A stretch of 64,000 nt of DNA from Pseudozyma flocculosa PF-1 (Eukaryota > Basidiomycota > Ustilaginomycetes > Ustilaginales > Ustilaginaceae). Under the pieces are notes generated by a model. It did not search any database, had not been told where the DNA came from, and saw only the letters and a list, made by a program, of their open reading frames with translations. Each line of letters starts with the position of its first letter. Within the stretch, counting starts at the first letter, position 1. The translations under genes and the position numbers were made by a program. The stretch lies in contig NW_006920878.1 in the NCBI RefSeq assembly GCF_000417875.1, positions 297,279-361,278 on the forward strand, in the 5' to 3' direction. This document shows, in pieces, positions 17,714-28,454 of the stretch.

Positions 17714-18360
17714 CAGAGCTCCCTGAGCAGCTCAATGTGGTGTTGATGGAGAGCTTGCGCCTGTGCGATGTTGTGTTCTTGAGTCTTGGCCAGACTCACT
17801 CAAGCGCTTTGCACATTGTACTTGGCTTCAGCGGTGTCCGCGTTGGCACTGTCCGTGTTGGCACTGTCTGCGTTGGCGGTGTCCGCGTTGGCACTGTCCG
17901 TGTTGGCGGTGTCTGCGTTGGCGCTGTCCACATTGGCGGTGTCCGTGTTGGCGGTGTCTGCGTTGGCGGTGTCCGCGTTGGCGGTGTCCGTGTTGGCGGT
18001 GTCCGCGTTGGCGGTGTCCGCGTTGGCGGTGTCCGCGTTGGCGGTGTCCGCGTTGGCGGTGTCCTGGTCACCACCAGCGGCGTTGTCAACCTTGTCACCC
18101 TCATACTGGTGGACGTCGGGAATGGTGGTTTGTCGGGCGATGATGTTCTGCTTGGCGGTGGTGTAGACGTTGGCGCTGCAACCAGCCGTGCCAGGCATGT
18201 TGGCAGCAATGTGGATGGCCTTGACCGTAGCATTGACATTGCGAGAGCCTGTCATGATGATGGCGCCATCAGCGCGGTTGTAGATCATCTCCTGATGCTT
18301 GACGCCACTAGGAGAAGCTGTCACATGTGCTGACGGCGCAGAGATATGGTAGGAGTGGAG
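17714..18360 (-). pseudogene. Interrupted reading frame with pentapeptide repeats (right portion)
   Basis: On the minus strand one frame runs from about 18360 to 17714 and, once the retrotransposon and one ACTTG copy are removed, continues in the same frame through 10399 to a stop near 10198. It is broken only by a TGA at 17800-17802. The first part has a folded-looking segment (KHQEMIYNRADGAIIMTGSR...), then about 15 copies of a TANAD-type pentapeptide, then, after the TGA, a Gln/His-rich helix-like stretch (QEHNIAQAQALHQHHIELL). No family recognised. The upstream side ends at a TGA with no clear start, so this looks like a decayed mobile-element gene. Confidence 0.55.
17832..18066. repeat. 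15-bp minisatellite (about 15 units)
   Basis: Units of GGTGTCCGCGTTGGC and close variants. The period of 15 keeps the minus-strand frame open and encodes Thr-Ala-Asn-Ala-Asp type pentapeptides. Variation is mostly at codon third positions or conservative (Asn/Thr, Thr/Ser), as in a coding repeat. Confidence 0.9.
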
Positions 18361-19384
18361 AGCAAAGTGGAGTGTGGTTCAAGTTGTCTTTCATGAGGTC
18401 TTGCATGTTTTTTGGAGGGCATGCATCAGTCCCTGCTCACTCTTCAAGGCTGGACAGGGTAATATGACTCTTGGGTTTGATGTGAGCACCTTTGGCCCTG
18501 GCCCATCTTGATGTACAGCTGCTTTCACCAAGTCTGACTGTTGAACTGTGTGCAGGTTGAAGATCAAAGTAGGTCATTGGTCAAAAAAGTGATGCTGGTT
18601 GAGAACAGGATGCTCCCTTCACCTCTGTCCCTAGTCAAGACGGGTGGCTAACAGGCTGACTGAACCCATCTTGCAAGACGCTGAACTGACTGACTGACTG
18701 ACTGACTGACTGACTGACTGACTGAAGTCTTCCATGCTCTCAGGGCCTTCCTTTGTCCTCCACCAAGGGTGGGATGTCACCCACCAGGGCATGGCACTGA
18801 CAATTTTGATCGCCTTGGGGAGGGCCGTATATCCAACCGCAACCCCAGCGATGACAATGACCGTGCGCATGTCAACCATGCACAGCCAGCCGACGAGGTC
18901 GATGTCCCGGCATGGCCAGGCAGGGGCAGGAGATGGAAAGCCGAAGGTGGCAATGGGAGGGAGACCGCGCGCGTGCCCCATCCGCCTGCCGGCCCGCCCC
19001 ACCCCAGGCACCGCCACAACCGCGACAGTGGTCCCCAACACCCCAGGACGTCTCCGTTCCCTATGCCCCTATGGCTTCCCGCCCTCGTCCTACTCTCCGG
19101 CATGCGGCCCGGTGACGAGGTAGAAAGCTGACACACCAAGGAAGGCGCAACAGGCAGGCACGGGCGAGGGACGATCTGGACGGTCGATGTATGGAAGGTG
19201 CTGGTGGGAGGAGACAGGGGATGCCATCCTCAGCCCGTCCGCACCGCCGTCGCACGACACTCCTTCTAGGTCCGCCGCAGCTACAGCGACTTTGCCAACC
19301 GTCATATCTCCTCTCCTCTTCGTGCAACGACGTCGCCCGGTGGGCTCTGCAATTCTCAACCAAGCGACAAAGACTAACCACTGC
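18361..19384. other. Lower-GC spacer between the repeat block and eEF2
   Basis: No gene recognised. It starts in the same lower-GC sequence as 8300-10399, holds a CTGA tetranucleotide microsatellite (18685-18725), then returns to normal GC toward the eEF2 3' end. Confidence 0.5.
18685..18725. repeat. (CTGA)n microsatellite
   Basis: About ten uninterrupted copies of the tetranucleotide. Confidence 0.95.
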
Positions 19385-22362
19385 CTAGAGACGGTCAAGG
19401 TAGTTATCAAGGCCGGGAATGCCCTCCTTGAGGCCCTTCCTCTTGCGGATCGAGGTGACGATGTCCTGGAGCTTGCCGGGCTCAAGGGGGCTTCCGTTCA
19501 TGAGGGCCCAGTGGTCGAAGACGGACTGGGGGAAGGCCTGGCCGCCCGTGGCCTGGCGGAGGTCGGCGTTGAAGCCGAAGGACTCCATGACGGGGAGGTA
19601 GGCCTTGACGGTGACCATGGGGGTGCCGACACGGGGCTCCTCGGAGAAGACGACGCCGCGGCGACGGTTGAGGCACGAGTAGATGCCGCCGAGGGCCGAG
19701 TCGGGGCACTGGATCTCGACGAGGTAGACGGGCTCCTGGAGCGAGGGCTTGGCGAGGAGCGAGGCGGCGTAGCACACGCGGCGGCAGACGGGGATCAGCT
19801 GTCCGCCGCCACGGTGGATGGCGTCGGTGTGGAGGGTGACGTCGAGGATGTTGTAGCGGACGCCACGGACGGGCTCCTCGGCGCAGACGCCCTCCTTGGT
19901 GGCCCACTGGAAGGCGGCGACGCACGAGTCCTTGATCTCGTTGAGGTACTGGACACCCTTGGTGACGTCGACCAGGACGTTGGGGCCAGTCGTCTCGGGG
20001 CCAAAGCACCAGATCTTGCGGGCATCGCCGACGTCCCAGCCGTGCTCGTCGGCCAGGTGGCGGGCGCGGATCTTGGGGTCGTCGCGCGGCGTGACCTTGC
20101 CGGCCTCGATCTCCTTGACCAGCTCCTCCTCGAGGGGCATGGCCACAACGTACATGCGGTTGTGCTTGTTCTGCGACTTGGAGAGCGCCGTCATCGACGA
20201 CTCGGCCGTGACAGTCTCGCGGTAGCCGACGACGGGGTCCGAGATCTTGAGCGGGATCTGGGCGTGGTCCTCCTCGAGGTCCTTGAGCACAATCTCGAGG
20301 TGGAGCTCACCGGCACCGGCGACGATGTGCTCGCCAGTCTCGGCGATCCAGGCCTGCACACAGGGGTCCGACTTGGAGAGGCGCTTGAGACCCTCGACGA
20401 GCTTGGGCAGATCGTTGGCGTTCTTGACCTCGACGGCGACCTGGACGACGGGCGAGACCGAGAACTTCATCACCTTGAGGTTGTGGGCCGTCTCGGACGA
20501 GGTGAGGGTGCCCGACTTGAGCAGGAACTGGTCGACACCGACCAGGCCGAGGATGTTGCCGGCGGGGCAGTCCTCGAGGGGCTCGACGTAGCGGCCCATC
20601 ATGAGGACGGTACGCTGGATCGACTTGATGAACAGGTCGTCCTTCTTGCCGGGCGTGTAGTTGGGGCCCTGGATGCGGATCTTGGGGCCGGAGCGGACGG
20701 TGCCCGAAAAGATACGGCCGAAGGCGTAGAAGCGGCCCTTGTCCGAGGTGGGGACCATCTTGGAGACGTAGAGCATCAGCGGGCCGTTGGGGTCGCAGTC
20801 GCGGATGCCGATGGCCGACTCGTCGTCCATGGGACCCTCGTACAGGGTCTCGACACGGTAGCGCTGGGCAGTGACGGGCGAGGGAAGGTGGATGACAATC
20901 ATGTCGAGCAGCGCGTCACCGGCGGGGAGGAACTTGCGCATGGCGACCTTGAGCAGGGCCTTGCCCTCGAGGTCCTGCTCGTCCGAGGTGAGCTTGACCT
21001 CGAGCTTCTCGAGAATCTTGGCCGTCTCGTCCTTCTTGAAGTTCATGATCGAGTCAAAGACCTTGAAAATGGGGTCGAGGATGAACATGTTGAAGGCACG
21101 CTCGAGGGGCTTGCCGTCAGCGTCGGTGTCCTTGGTGGTCCACTTCTTGGTCTTGGGGTTGAAGAAGTTGTCGCCCCAGAGCTTGGTCATCATCTTCTGC
21201 TTGTCGACACCGAACTTCTTCGAGTAGCGGGCGGCGAACTGGCGCAGGGTGAAGGCCCAGCCGTGGAGGCCAGAGGCGAACGAGACGGTGCCCTTCTCGG
21301 GGTACACCTGGCTCTCGCCGAGAACGGGGTCGTTGTAGGTGGCGATGACGACGTTGACCGACTCAATGGTACGCAGGAACGACTGGTAGAGGTCCTCCTT
21401 GCCGACCTGGAGCTCGAGAAGGGCACGGTCGACCTTGTTGAGGCAGACGACGGGCTTAATGCGCTCACCAAGGGCCTGGCGCAGCACAGTCTCGGTCTGG
21501 ACGCAGACACCCTCGATGCAGTCGACGACGACGAGCGCACCGTCAGTGACACGCAGGGCGGCCGTGACCTCGGACGAGAAGTCGACGTGACCGGGCGAGT
21601 CGATCAGGTTGATCAGGAACTCGTTGCCTGCGGCAGGGAGGCGCGTTGGGGCGGAGACGTCGGGGCGGTAGCGGTGATATTCGTCAGCACTGGAGCCGGA
21701 GAAGACTGTAGGGGGAGAGCATGCCGAGCGACGTCCGAGAGCTCCACCCCCTTACTCACCGTCGGTCTTCTGCGAGATGGTGCCGACGTCCTCCTTGTCC
21801 ATGGAGAAGTACATCGAGATGGCGGTCGACTTGATGGTAATACCACGCTCCTTCTCGTCATCACGGGTGTCCATGAAGCGAGTGTCACCGGCCTTGGCAC
21901 CGGCAATGATACCGGCCTTGGAGACCAGCGAATCGGTCAGGGTCGACTTGCCGTGGTCGACGTGGGCAATGACGGACATGTTGCGGATGTTCGTGGGCCT
22001 GTCGACGCAAGAGGAGAATGTCGTTTTGTCAGCTCCGCAGTCCATCGGCCTCGCCACGGCGGCGATTCTGCGGGCGTCCTGGAGCAGAGACACGCCTGGA
22101 GCAGAGACACGGCATCGTGAGCACTCACCTGTCCATGAGGCCACGGATCTCATCAACGGTGAAGCTGTAATGGGCGTCATTGGAAAGTGTGAGAGCATTG
22201 TCGACGAGAGAAGATCGCTGGTCAGCATCAGCAGGCAAACATCGACTTTGAAACAGCAATCTTGGGCGATCGTACGACGAACAACACCAAGGCTTGACTC
22301 CGGCGTCGAGCTCCGGTGTGGGCGTCGAGCCATTTTGCGGCAGGTCGCACTCACTTAACCAT
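19385..22362 (-). CDS. EFT1: Translation elongation factor 2, four exons
   Basis: GTPase that drives ribosomal translocation in the cytosol. Exons on the minus strand: 22362-22355 (8 bases), 22164-22129, 21998-21760, 21628 minus one, i.e. 21627, to 19385. The introns begin GTGAGT and end CAG, and the phases join exactly. The product is 841 residues, close to 842 in yeast. Visible: G1 AHVDHGKS, the switch region ERGITIKS, G3 DSPGHVDF, G4 NKVD, and the domain IV loop DAIHRGGGQ whose His is the diphthamide site. All introns crowd the first 250 coding bases, common for highly expressed fungal genes. The start [14 protein letters not shown] relies on the 8-base first exon. It is divergently arranged with RNA1. 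Confidence 0.96.
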
Positions 22363-23343
22363 CTTGACGAAACGCTAAGCGGGCGACGCAGATGATTGTA
22401 GGGGATGAGGGTTCGGGGGAGGGGATGGGTTGATGGTGGGGTGAGAGGGAGGGAGGAGCGCGAGCGGACAAGGGGGCGCACGAGTTGAGTGGGCAGCCAC
22501 GACGGGAGCGGCCGCCAGATGGGGGGACGAATTTTTCTCTCCCTCTCCCTCTCCCTCTCCCTCTCCCTCTCCCTCGTCCTCGTCCTCCCTTGCCCGGGGA
22601 GCGGGGAGAGCTCAGCCGCCCGCCTCGACCAGGCGAATTTTCGCGCCCTAGCCTGTCTTCGCTGCCTGCCTGCCTGCCGCTTCGGCCTCCCACGCCGCCG
22701 CCTGACCCTCGCAGGATCGCACAGGCCTCGCCACCAGCACGGCCCTGCCCAGGCAGGCGGCCTTGGTGCAACCTCGTATTCCCGAAGCCCTGGACACCGC
22801 TTTTGAAGTTTGAATACACATGGCTTTGTATTCCAGCCTGCAGAGGTGCAGGTTCAACAGGCGCGCACGCCGGCCTCTGTGCGCCAGCGGGCGTGTGTCG
22901 CTGGAATCCAAGCAGGTGCCGAGCGTGGGGTGATCGGGCCATGGCGGTTGCCGCAGCCACGTACTCGAGCCACCGTCCAATCAGTCGCCTCCACAATGCC
23001 CCGATTTTGGATCTCGATTTATGCGGGCCGATCTTGCCTGGTGCAGATCGGGGTAACCACCTGCCGTTCGACGCGGCCACAAAAAGCAAGCATCCTCAGG
23101 CAGGTGTTGGCTTGCCGGCCTGGCCTGGCCTAGCCTGGTTTCACGACCTGCGCCTGGCGTCAGAGACCAACACCTGCTGGCCCTCTGGCCAGGGTTCAGC
23201 CCTCCATGCACACCCACCACCACCGCCCTCTTTCCCTCCTACCCGCCACACGACTCTGTCACGTCCCTCCTGCCCACCACACTCCTTCACTTCGCGTCTG
23301 CCCACTGCCACCTCTCATCAACGTCGACCGCATCGCCGTCACC
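22363..23343. promoter_or_regulatory. Shared divergent promoter region of eEF2 and RNA1
   Basis: About 980 bases between two divergent start codons. Next to the eEF2 side is a pyrimidine (TCTCCC)n tract (22536-22575), then a GCCTGCCT-rich stretch, and near RNA1 a GGCCT tract (23115-23138). A continuous plus-strand frame here has no domain and I do not accept it as a gene. Confidence 0.6.
22536..22575. repeat. (TCTCCC)n pyrimidine tract
   Basis: Six to seven hexamer copies about 175 bases upstream of the eEF2 start codon. CT-rich stretches are common upstream of highly expressed fungal genes. Confidence 0.9.
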
Positions 23344-25221
23344 ATGTCGAAGATCTTCAGCATCGCTGGTCGCAACCTCAAGCTCGACACCCGAGCCGAC
23401 ATCCAGCCCCACCTGGACATCCTCGCCGCCATCGATGATCTCGAGGAGATCCACCTCGGTGGAAACACCCTCGGCGTCGAGGCGTGCCAGGCTCTCGGCG
23501 AGGTCCTCAAGACCAAGAAGACGCTCAAGGTACGCCTGCACCGTCGTTGCCGCTGCTGCGTCGCAGGGAGCTCTTGCTGCTACCGCCGCATATATTGGCG
23601 CGAGAGAGTGCAGGTAGCCTGACCCATCCCTCGTCGCCGTCTCCCTTTGCTCGCATTCAGGTCGCCGACTTCGCCGACATCTTCACCGGCCGGCTGATCA
23701 CTGAGATTCCCGATGCCCTGCGCGCCCTCTGCGACGCCCTGGTGGATCACGAGAACCTCGTCGAGCTCGACATGTCCGACAACGCCTTTGGCGGCCGCTC
23801 CGCTGAGCCCATGGTCAACCTCCTCACCCACAACCACCACTTCTCCGTGCTCAAGCTCAACAACAACGGCCTCGGCATCTCCGGAGGTACCATCATCGCC
23901 GAGGCGCTCATCGCCGCCGCTGCCGAGCTCAAGACCAAGGGACTCAAGTCGAACCTGCGCGTCGTCATCTGCGGCCGCAACCGCCTCGAGAACGGCTCTG
24001 CCCCCCTCTGGGCCCAGGCCTTTGCTGCTCACGGCTGCCTGGTCGAGGTTCGCATGTTCCAGAATGGAATTCGCATGGAGGGCATCAAGGCCTTGAGCCA
24101 GGGCCTTGCCAGCTGCCCGCACCTCGAGGTCCTCGACTTCCAGGACAACACCGCCGCCGTGCCCGGCTCGCGTGCCATCGCAGCGTGCTTGAACAAGTGG
24201 CCGGCCCTCAAGGTCCTCAACCTCTCTGACTGCCTCCTCAAGCCTCGCGGCGGCGCTCTTGTCGTCGGTGCGCTCGAGCATGGAAGCAACCCTCTGCTGG
24301 AGGAGGCGTACTTCCAGTACTGCGACCTCGACCGCAAGAGTCTGTCGACGCTCGGCAGCGCCATCGACCACCACCTGCCCAAGTTGAGCAAGCTCGAGAT
24401 CAACGGCAACTGGGCGGACGAGGAAGATGAATGCATCACCAAGATCAAGGCCGCTCTCGCCAAGTGGGGCCACGAGGATGCCCTTGACGAGCTCGACGAG
24501 ATGTGAGTCTCTTTCGCTGGCAGGAATGCGCTTCAGCCCCAACGCATACGCGACCGACGTTTGCTGACAACGTTCGTCGCCTTGCCTCTTGCTTTTTTTG
24601 CTCTGCTCAGGGACCCCGAAGGCGAAGAAGACGAGGAAGAGGAAGATGAGAGCGAGGAGGAGAAGGTCGAAGAGTCGGAAGAGGTCAAGGTGAGCCGAAT
24701 GCCTTTGTCACCTATGGGCCATGAACAGCTGCAGGCCAGGACGCATCCTCAGAACTGATTTCCCTCCTTTGCTCTGGTAACAGGAAGCCGAGGCGGGCGA
24801 CAAGGGCGACACCGCCGCTGCTGCTGCCGAGCCTGTTGCCGGCGCTGCCGTCGCCTCGGCCTCGACGAGCCACGAAGACACTGACCGCCTGGCGGAGGCG
24901 CTGGAGAAGACCAAGATCGACGCTACCGCCGTCGAGTCGTCCGACGTGCCGCCCGCCGAGGAAGTCGCCCCTGAGGCCCACGAGTCCTCCGCTCCCGTCA
25001 CGGCTTCAGGACCGGGCGTCAGTGACCCCGAAGCCGGCAAGGTTCCCGCTACCTCTGGCGGAAGTGCGCCGTCCTCGGACGCGGCGCCGTCCTCGGACGC
25101 GGCGCCGTCCTCGGACCCTGCTCCGTCCTCTGACGCTCCGTCGTCGTCGTCGTCGTCGTCGAGCTTCGCACACAAGCGCATCGGAAAGCTGATGGCCAGC
25201 ATCAAGAAGAAGCTCGCCTAG
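23344..25221 (+). CDS. RNA1: Ran GTPase-activating protein (Rna1/RanGAP1), four exons
   Basis: Stimulates GTP hydrolysis by Ran in the cytoplasm, giving nuclear transport its direction. Exons 23344-23529, 23661-24502, 24611-24689 and 24784-25221 join in phase to give 514 residues. Residues about 1-345 are leucine-rich repeats with the catalytic arginine loop DIFTGRL, which matches the arginine finger of yeast Rna1. An acidic run follows (DPEGEEDEEEEDESEEE), encoded mostly by the 79-base third exon and typical of the family. The C-terminus is longer than in yeast: a Ser/Ala/Asp-rich region with SSDAAP repeats and a polyserine tract, ending in a basic FAHKRIGKLMASIKKKL segment. No SUMO-targeting domain like that of animal RanGAP1 is seen. 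Confidence 0.95.
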
Positions 25222-26068
25222 ACGCGCTCCCTCGCGCCCAGGACCGCTCCATCGACACATGCCTGGGCCATCGACCAGCGCGCACCCCACCCGTCCCGAG
25301 TACCATTAAGCGCGGCGAGCGGCCCTGAGCCCGACCTCGCAACCCATCCGTGGATCGCGCACGAGTCAGACGACGAACTTGATTGATTTATTTGAATCTG
25401 AGTGAAGTGAGAGACTATGCGAAGAGAAGGGGAAACCAGGACCAGGACCAGAACCAGGAAAGCCGGGAGATTGAATGCAAGCACGGTCGAAGGAGGGATT
25501 GGGTCGGCTATGGAGAAACAAGAGATGTGGTTGCGAGAGAGGGTGTGAGGAGGGGGACAGGAAGGGTCGAAGGGCCAAGCGGCGGCGGCGACGTTCGTAG
25601 AAAGAAGGTTTTAGCGGCGTTCAACGGGGGATGAGCGCCAGACAGGTCGATGCCCCGATCGCTGCGTTCGGAGGAGATGGCGGCCCGGGAGGAAGTAACG
25701 CGAGAGCCCACGAGGCGGAGCAGCAGGGCGACCAGGCTGCAGAGCCGAGGGACGCACAGCCGCGCAAAAGCCAAATGGTTGCGGCGAGGAGGGAGCAACG
25801 TCGCGCCGGTGCCATTGACGAGGCTGCGCCGTGCCCCACGCGGCTGGGTATATGCTGGTATCGTCGAGGATGACTTGTCGCTGAATCGCGACAGGAGGAA
25901 ACGAGGCAGGGCAGAAAAACTCTTCTCGGCCGTCGATGGCATCTTAGGCCGAGCGCTAGATCATGGGGCCCTGGATCCTTCTCGCATGCCGACGCTCCAC
26001 GTCCTCGAAGGGGATGCTGCGCAGCCGGACAGTGGACGGGCAGCCGAACAGGCCCGGCGCCGCACACC
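25222..26068. other. Convergent spacer between RNA1 and the G-beta gene
   Basis: About 850 bases with no gene recognised. Frames here are shadows or extend antisense to the G-beta gene. It probably holds both 3' untranslated regions. Confidence 0.5.
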
Positions 26069-27232
26069 TCAAGCCCAGACCAGCAGTCGCGCGTCCCAGG
26101 AGCCGGTGCAGAGTGCCATGCCGTCGGTGCTGACGCCAAGGCAAGACACGCGGTTCTCGTGGGCAGCAAGCACGCCGACGCGCTCGCCCTTGAGCGTGTC
26201 CCATGCGTTGCACGTGTAGTCGTCGTAGCCGGCAAACAGGATGCGGCCCGAGACCGAAAAGCCGACCGAGGTGATACCGCAGAGGATGTTGTCGTGGGTG
26301 TAGCTGTTGAGCTCCCTGTCGGCGCGCAGGTCGAACAGGCGGCAGGATGCGTCGTCGGAGCCTGTGGCAAAGGCGTCGCCGTTGGGGAAGAACTGAACGG
26401 CGTTGATGTCGCTCTCGTGTCCTGCAAAGGTCTGGACCGCCTTGCCGGAGCGGATGTCCCACACTTTGGCGAGGGCGTCGCAGGCGCCCGACACGAACAC
26501 ATTGGGGTTGGGACTGAGAGAGATGCTCATGACGTCGCCGGTGTGGTCGTTGAACTCGGTGATGCGGGTGCCCGAGTCAATGTCCCAGAGGATGCACGAC
26601 ATGTCGCCGGAGCTGGTGAGGATCTGATGGTCGTTGAGGAAGCGGCAGCAGCTGAGGTAGCCTGTGTGGGCCGACAGCTCGCGGCCGACCTTGACGTTGC
26701 CCGGGTCCTTGCCGCGGAGAGAGTAGATGCTGCAGATGTTGTCGAGGCCACCGCAGGCGACCCAGTTGCCCGAAGGTGCATAGGCGCACGTCATGACCCA
26801 CGACGACCGCAGCGGGATGGCGTGGACCTTGTTGGTGGTGTAGGCATCCCACACGATGAGCTTGCCGTCTTGAGAGGCCGAGACTAGATGGCGCTTGTCG
26901 GTGGCCCAGTGCATGGCGTAGATCTTGGCGAGGTGGCCCTTGAGGGTTCTCCTTGGCTTCATGACGATCCGCGGCAAGGGTTCGATGTCGTTTGCCATGG
27001 CACGGACTGAGTCATTGAAAACGCGAGGGGCAGGAGACTGGATCAGCCGACATTACACCCGGAAGGGCTCGCAACAGAAACCTCGCGGCGATGCCGGAGG
27101 CAGACACCTGAGATACTCACGACTGGTGTCAGCCATTTGGTCCTTCTTGGCGCGGATCTTTTCCTTGAGCCCGTCAGCCTCTCGCCTCGCGGCGGCGATC
27201 CTCTCTTGGAGATCTGTACCGGCAGCCGCCAT
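26069..27232 (-). CDS. Heterotrimeric G-protein beta subunit, two exons
   Basis: Forms the beta-propeller partner of G-gamma and signals in pheromone and nutrient pathways; orthologous to the classical fungal G-beta (Bpp1/Ste4 type). Exon 1 27232-27121, intron 27120-27007 (GTGAGT...CAG), exon 2 27006-26069; phases join to 349 residues. The N-terminal helix ([26 protein letters not shown]) is the coiled coil that binds G-gamma. Seven WD repeats follow, with near-invariant stretches such as [20 protein letters not shown] and the C-terminal [11 protein letters not shown]. The ATG at 26998 is internal to exon 2, and using it would lose the coiled coil, so I prefer the spliced start. Confidence 0.96.
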
Positions 27233-28454
27233 CTTGGAAGGTAGCCGGGATGTGTGTCGGACAGAGGATGGGATTAGAGATGGCACAGGGCGGAGAGCCT
27301 GCTCTGAGATGCAAAGACCCGGGGGCGCAGAGGATGTCCGGCGGTGTGTTGGCGATCAGGTAGGGCGGCGTCGACGCGGTCTTCTGCAGCAAGGACGGTG
27401 GCGAATGCGGATCTCAGATGGGCGTGCCCTCTTGAAGCTGGGCGAAGAGGGGCTCAGATGGGCAGAGGCGGGGCCGAGCTGGAAGGCTGGCGTGACCGGC
27501 CAGTGTGCGTTTTGACGGCAGACTGAGCGGGGCTGTCGATCAACGTCGGCGGCGTGGTAGGGTGCCCCAAGTCTATGCGCAGCGGAAAATCAGAGGAGAG
27601 CGGATGGAAGGAGTCGGTGGGGAAGAGATTGCCAGAGAGGAGCGAGGCGCGATGAGGAGCAAGCCGGCGAAGGGGTGCGTGCGAGGTTGGAGTACTCGCT
27701 CGCTTGGTTGGCGGGTGGGGACAGAGAGAGGGGTCAATCAGGGCGCCTCGACGACCTAGCAAAAAGGCGACGGCCGGCACAGCCAGCCCTCAGCTGGCCT
27801 GGCCTGGCAGGTGGGCTGCTGGAAAAGGGGGCCCAGGCGCAGCCAGCCAGCCAGCCAAAAAGCCCGGGCCAAGAAAGCGGAGCCTTGTTGGGCAGGTAGG
27901 CACGACTGAGGGCACGCGCCCAGAGGCTGCTCTGTAGGCCGACCAGGCGCCGGCCCAGGCCCAGGCCACCTCTGGGCAACGAACGGCACGCAGGCAGGTC
28001 CGAGGTTTCCACCCCCTGCCTGCGCCTGCCACGCCTCAAGCTTTTCGCTTTGGGGGCACAAAGGTGGGTTCTCTGAGGCGTGGCCCCGGATCTGCAGGCC
28101 GGCACAACGAAGCCTGCACCACGCCTTGCGACGCGGGTCAGCCGCATCTCCTTGCCTGCGGAGGCCGGCGGAGGCTTCTGACCCTTTCTCCCGCCCATCT
28201 GGCCTTCCGCGCATCAGCGACACGTCGTCCTAGAGTTGACCTCTGGCCCTGATTCGCAGCGCACCAACGGGCCTAGCATCCTTCCAACGGCCGATCCTGC
28301 TCTCGTCGACATCCCGACTTGGACTCCAACACTAGCTGCTCACAAAATCCAGCAGTCGAGAAGGGGAAAAGATGGCCGCGAAAGCATTATTCTATTCATT
28401 GCGCCGACCTGGCCACCGGGCGAATGGCCTCTGTCGCAGACCGCGGCAACATCT
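27233..28454. other. Spacer between G-beta start and the next gene's end
   Basis: About 1.2 kb without a recognisable gene. It contains a GGCCT tract (27791-27810) and CAGC/CCAG repeats (27835-27860), and should hold the G-beta promoter. Confidence 0.5.

Noticed and set aside
17832..18066. CRISPR-like spaced repeats
   Set aside because: Units are contiguous with no spacers, and the genome is eukaryotic; it is a minisatellite.
17800..18324. Resemblance of the MIYNRADGAIIMTGSRN segment to TATA-binding-protein-like folds
   Set aside because: Only a loose pattern of hydrophobic and Gly-Lys/Arg positions; not enough to assign a family by eye.
19187..22120. 977-codon plus-strand open frame
   Set aside because: Exact antisense of eEF2. 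The composition (Gly/Val/Leu/Asp/Glu-rich) is the mirror of a GC-rich coding gene, with no domain.
22485..23438. Plus-strand frame upstream of RNA1
   Set aside because: Driven by the TCTCCC tract and GC bias; it overlaps the RNA1 start in another frame and has no domain.
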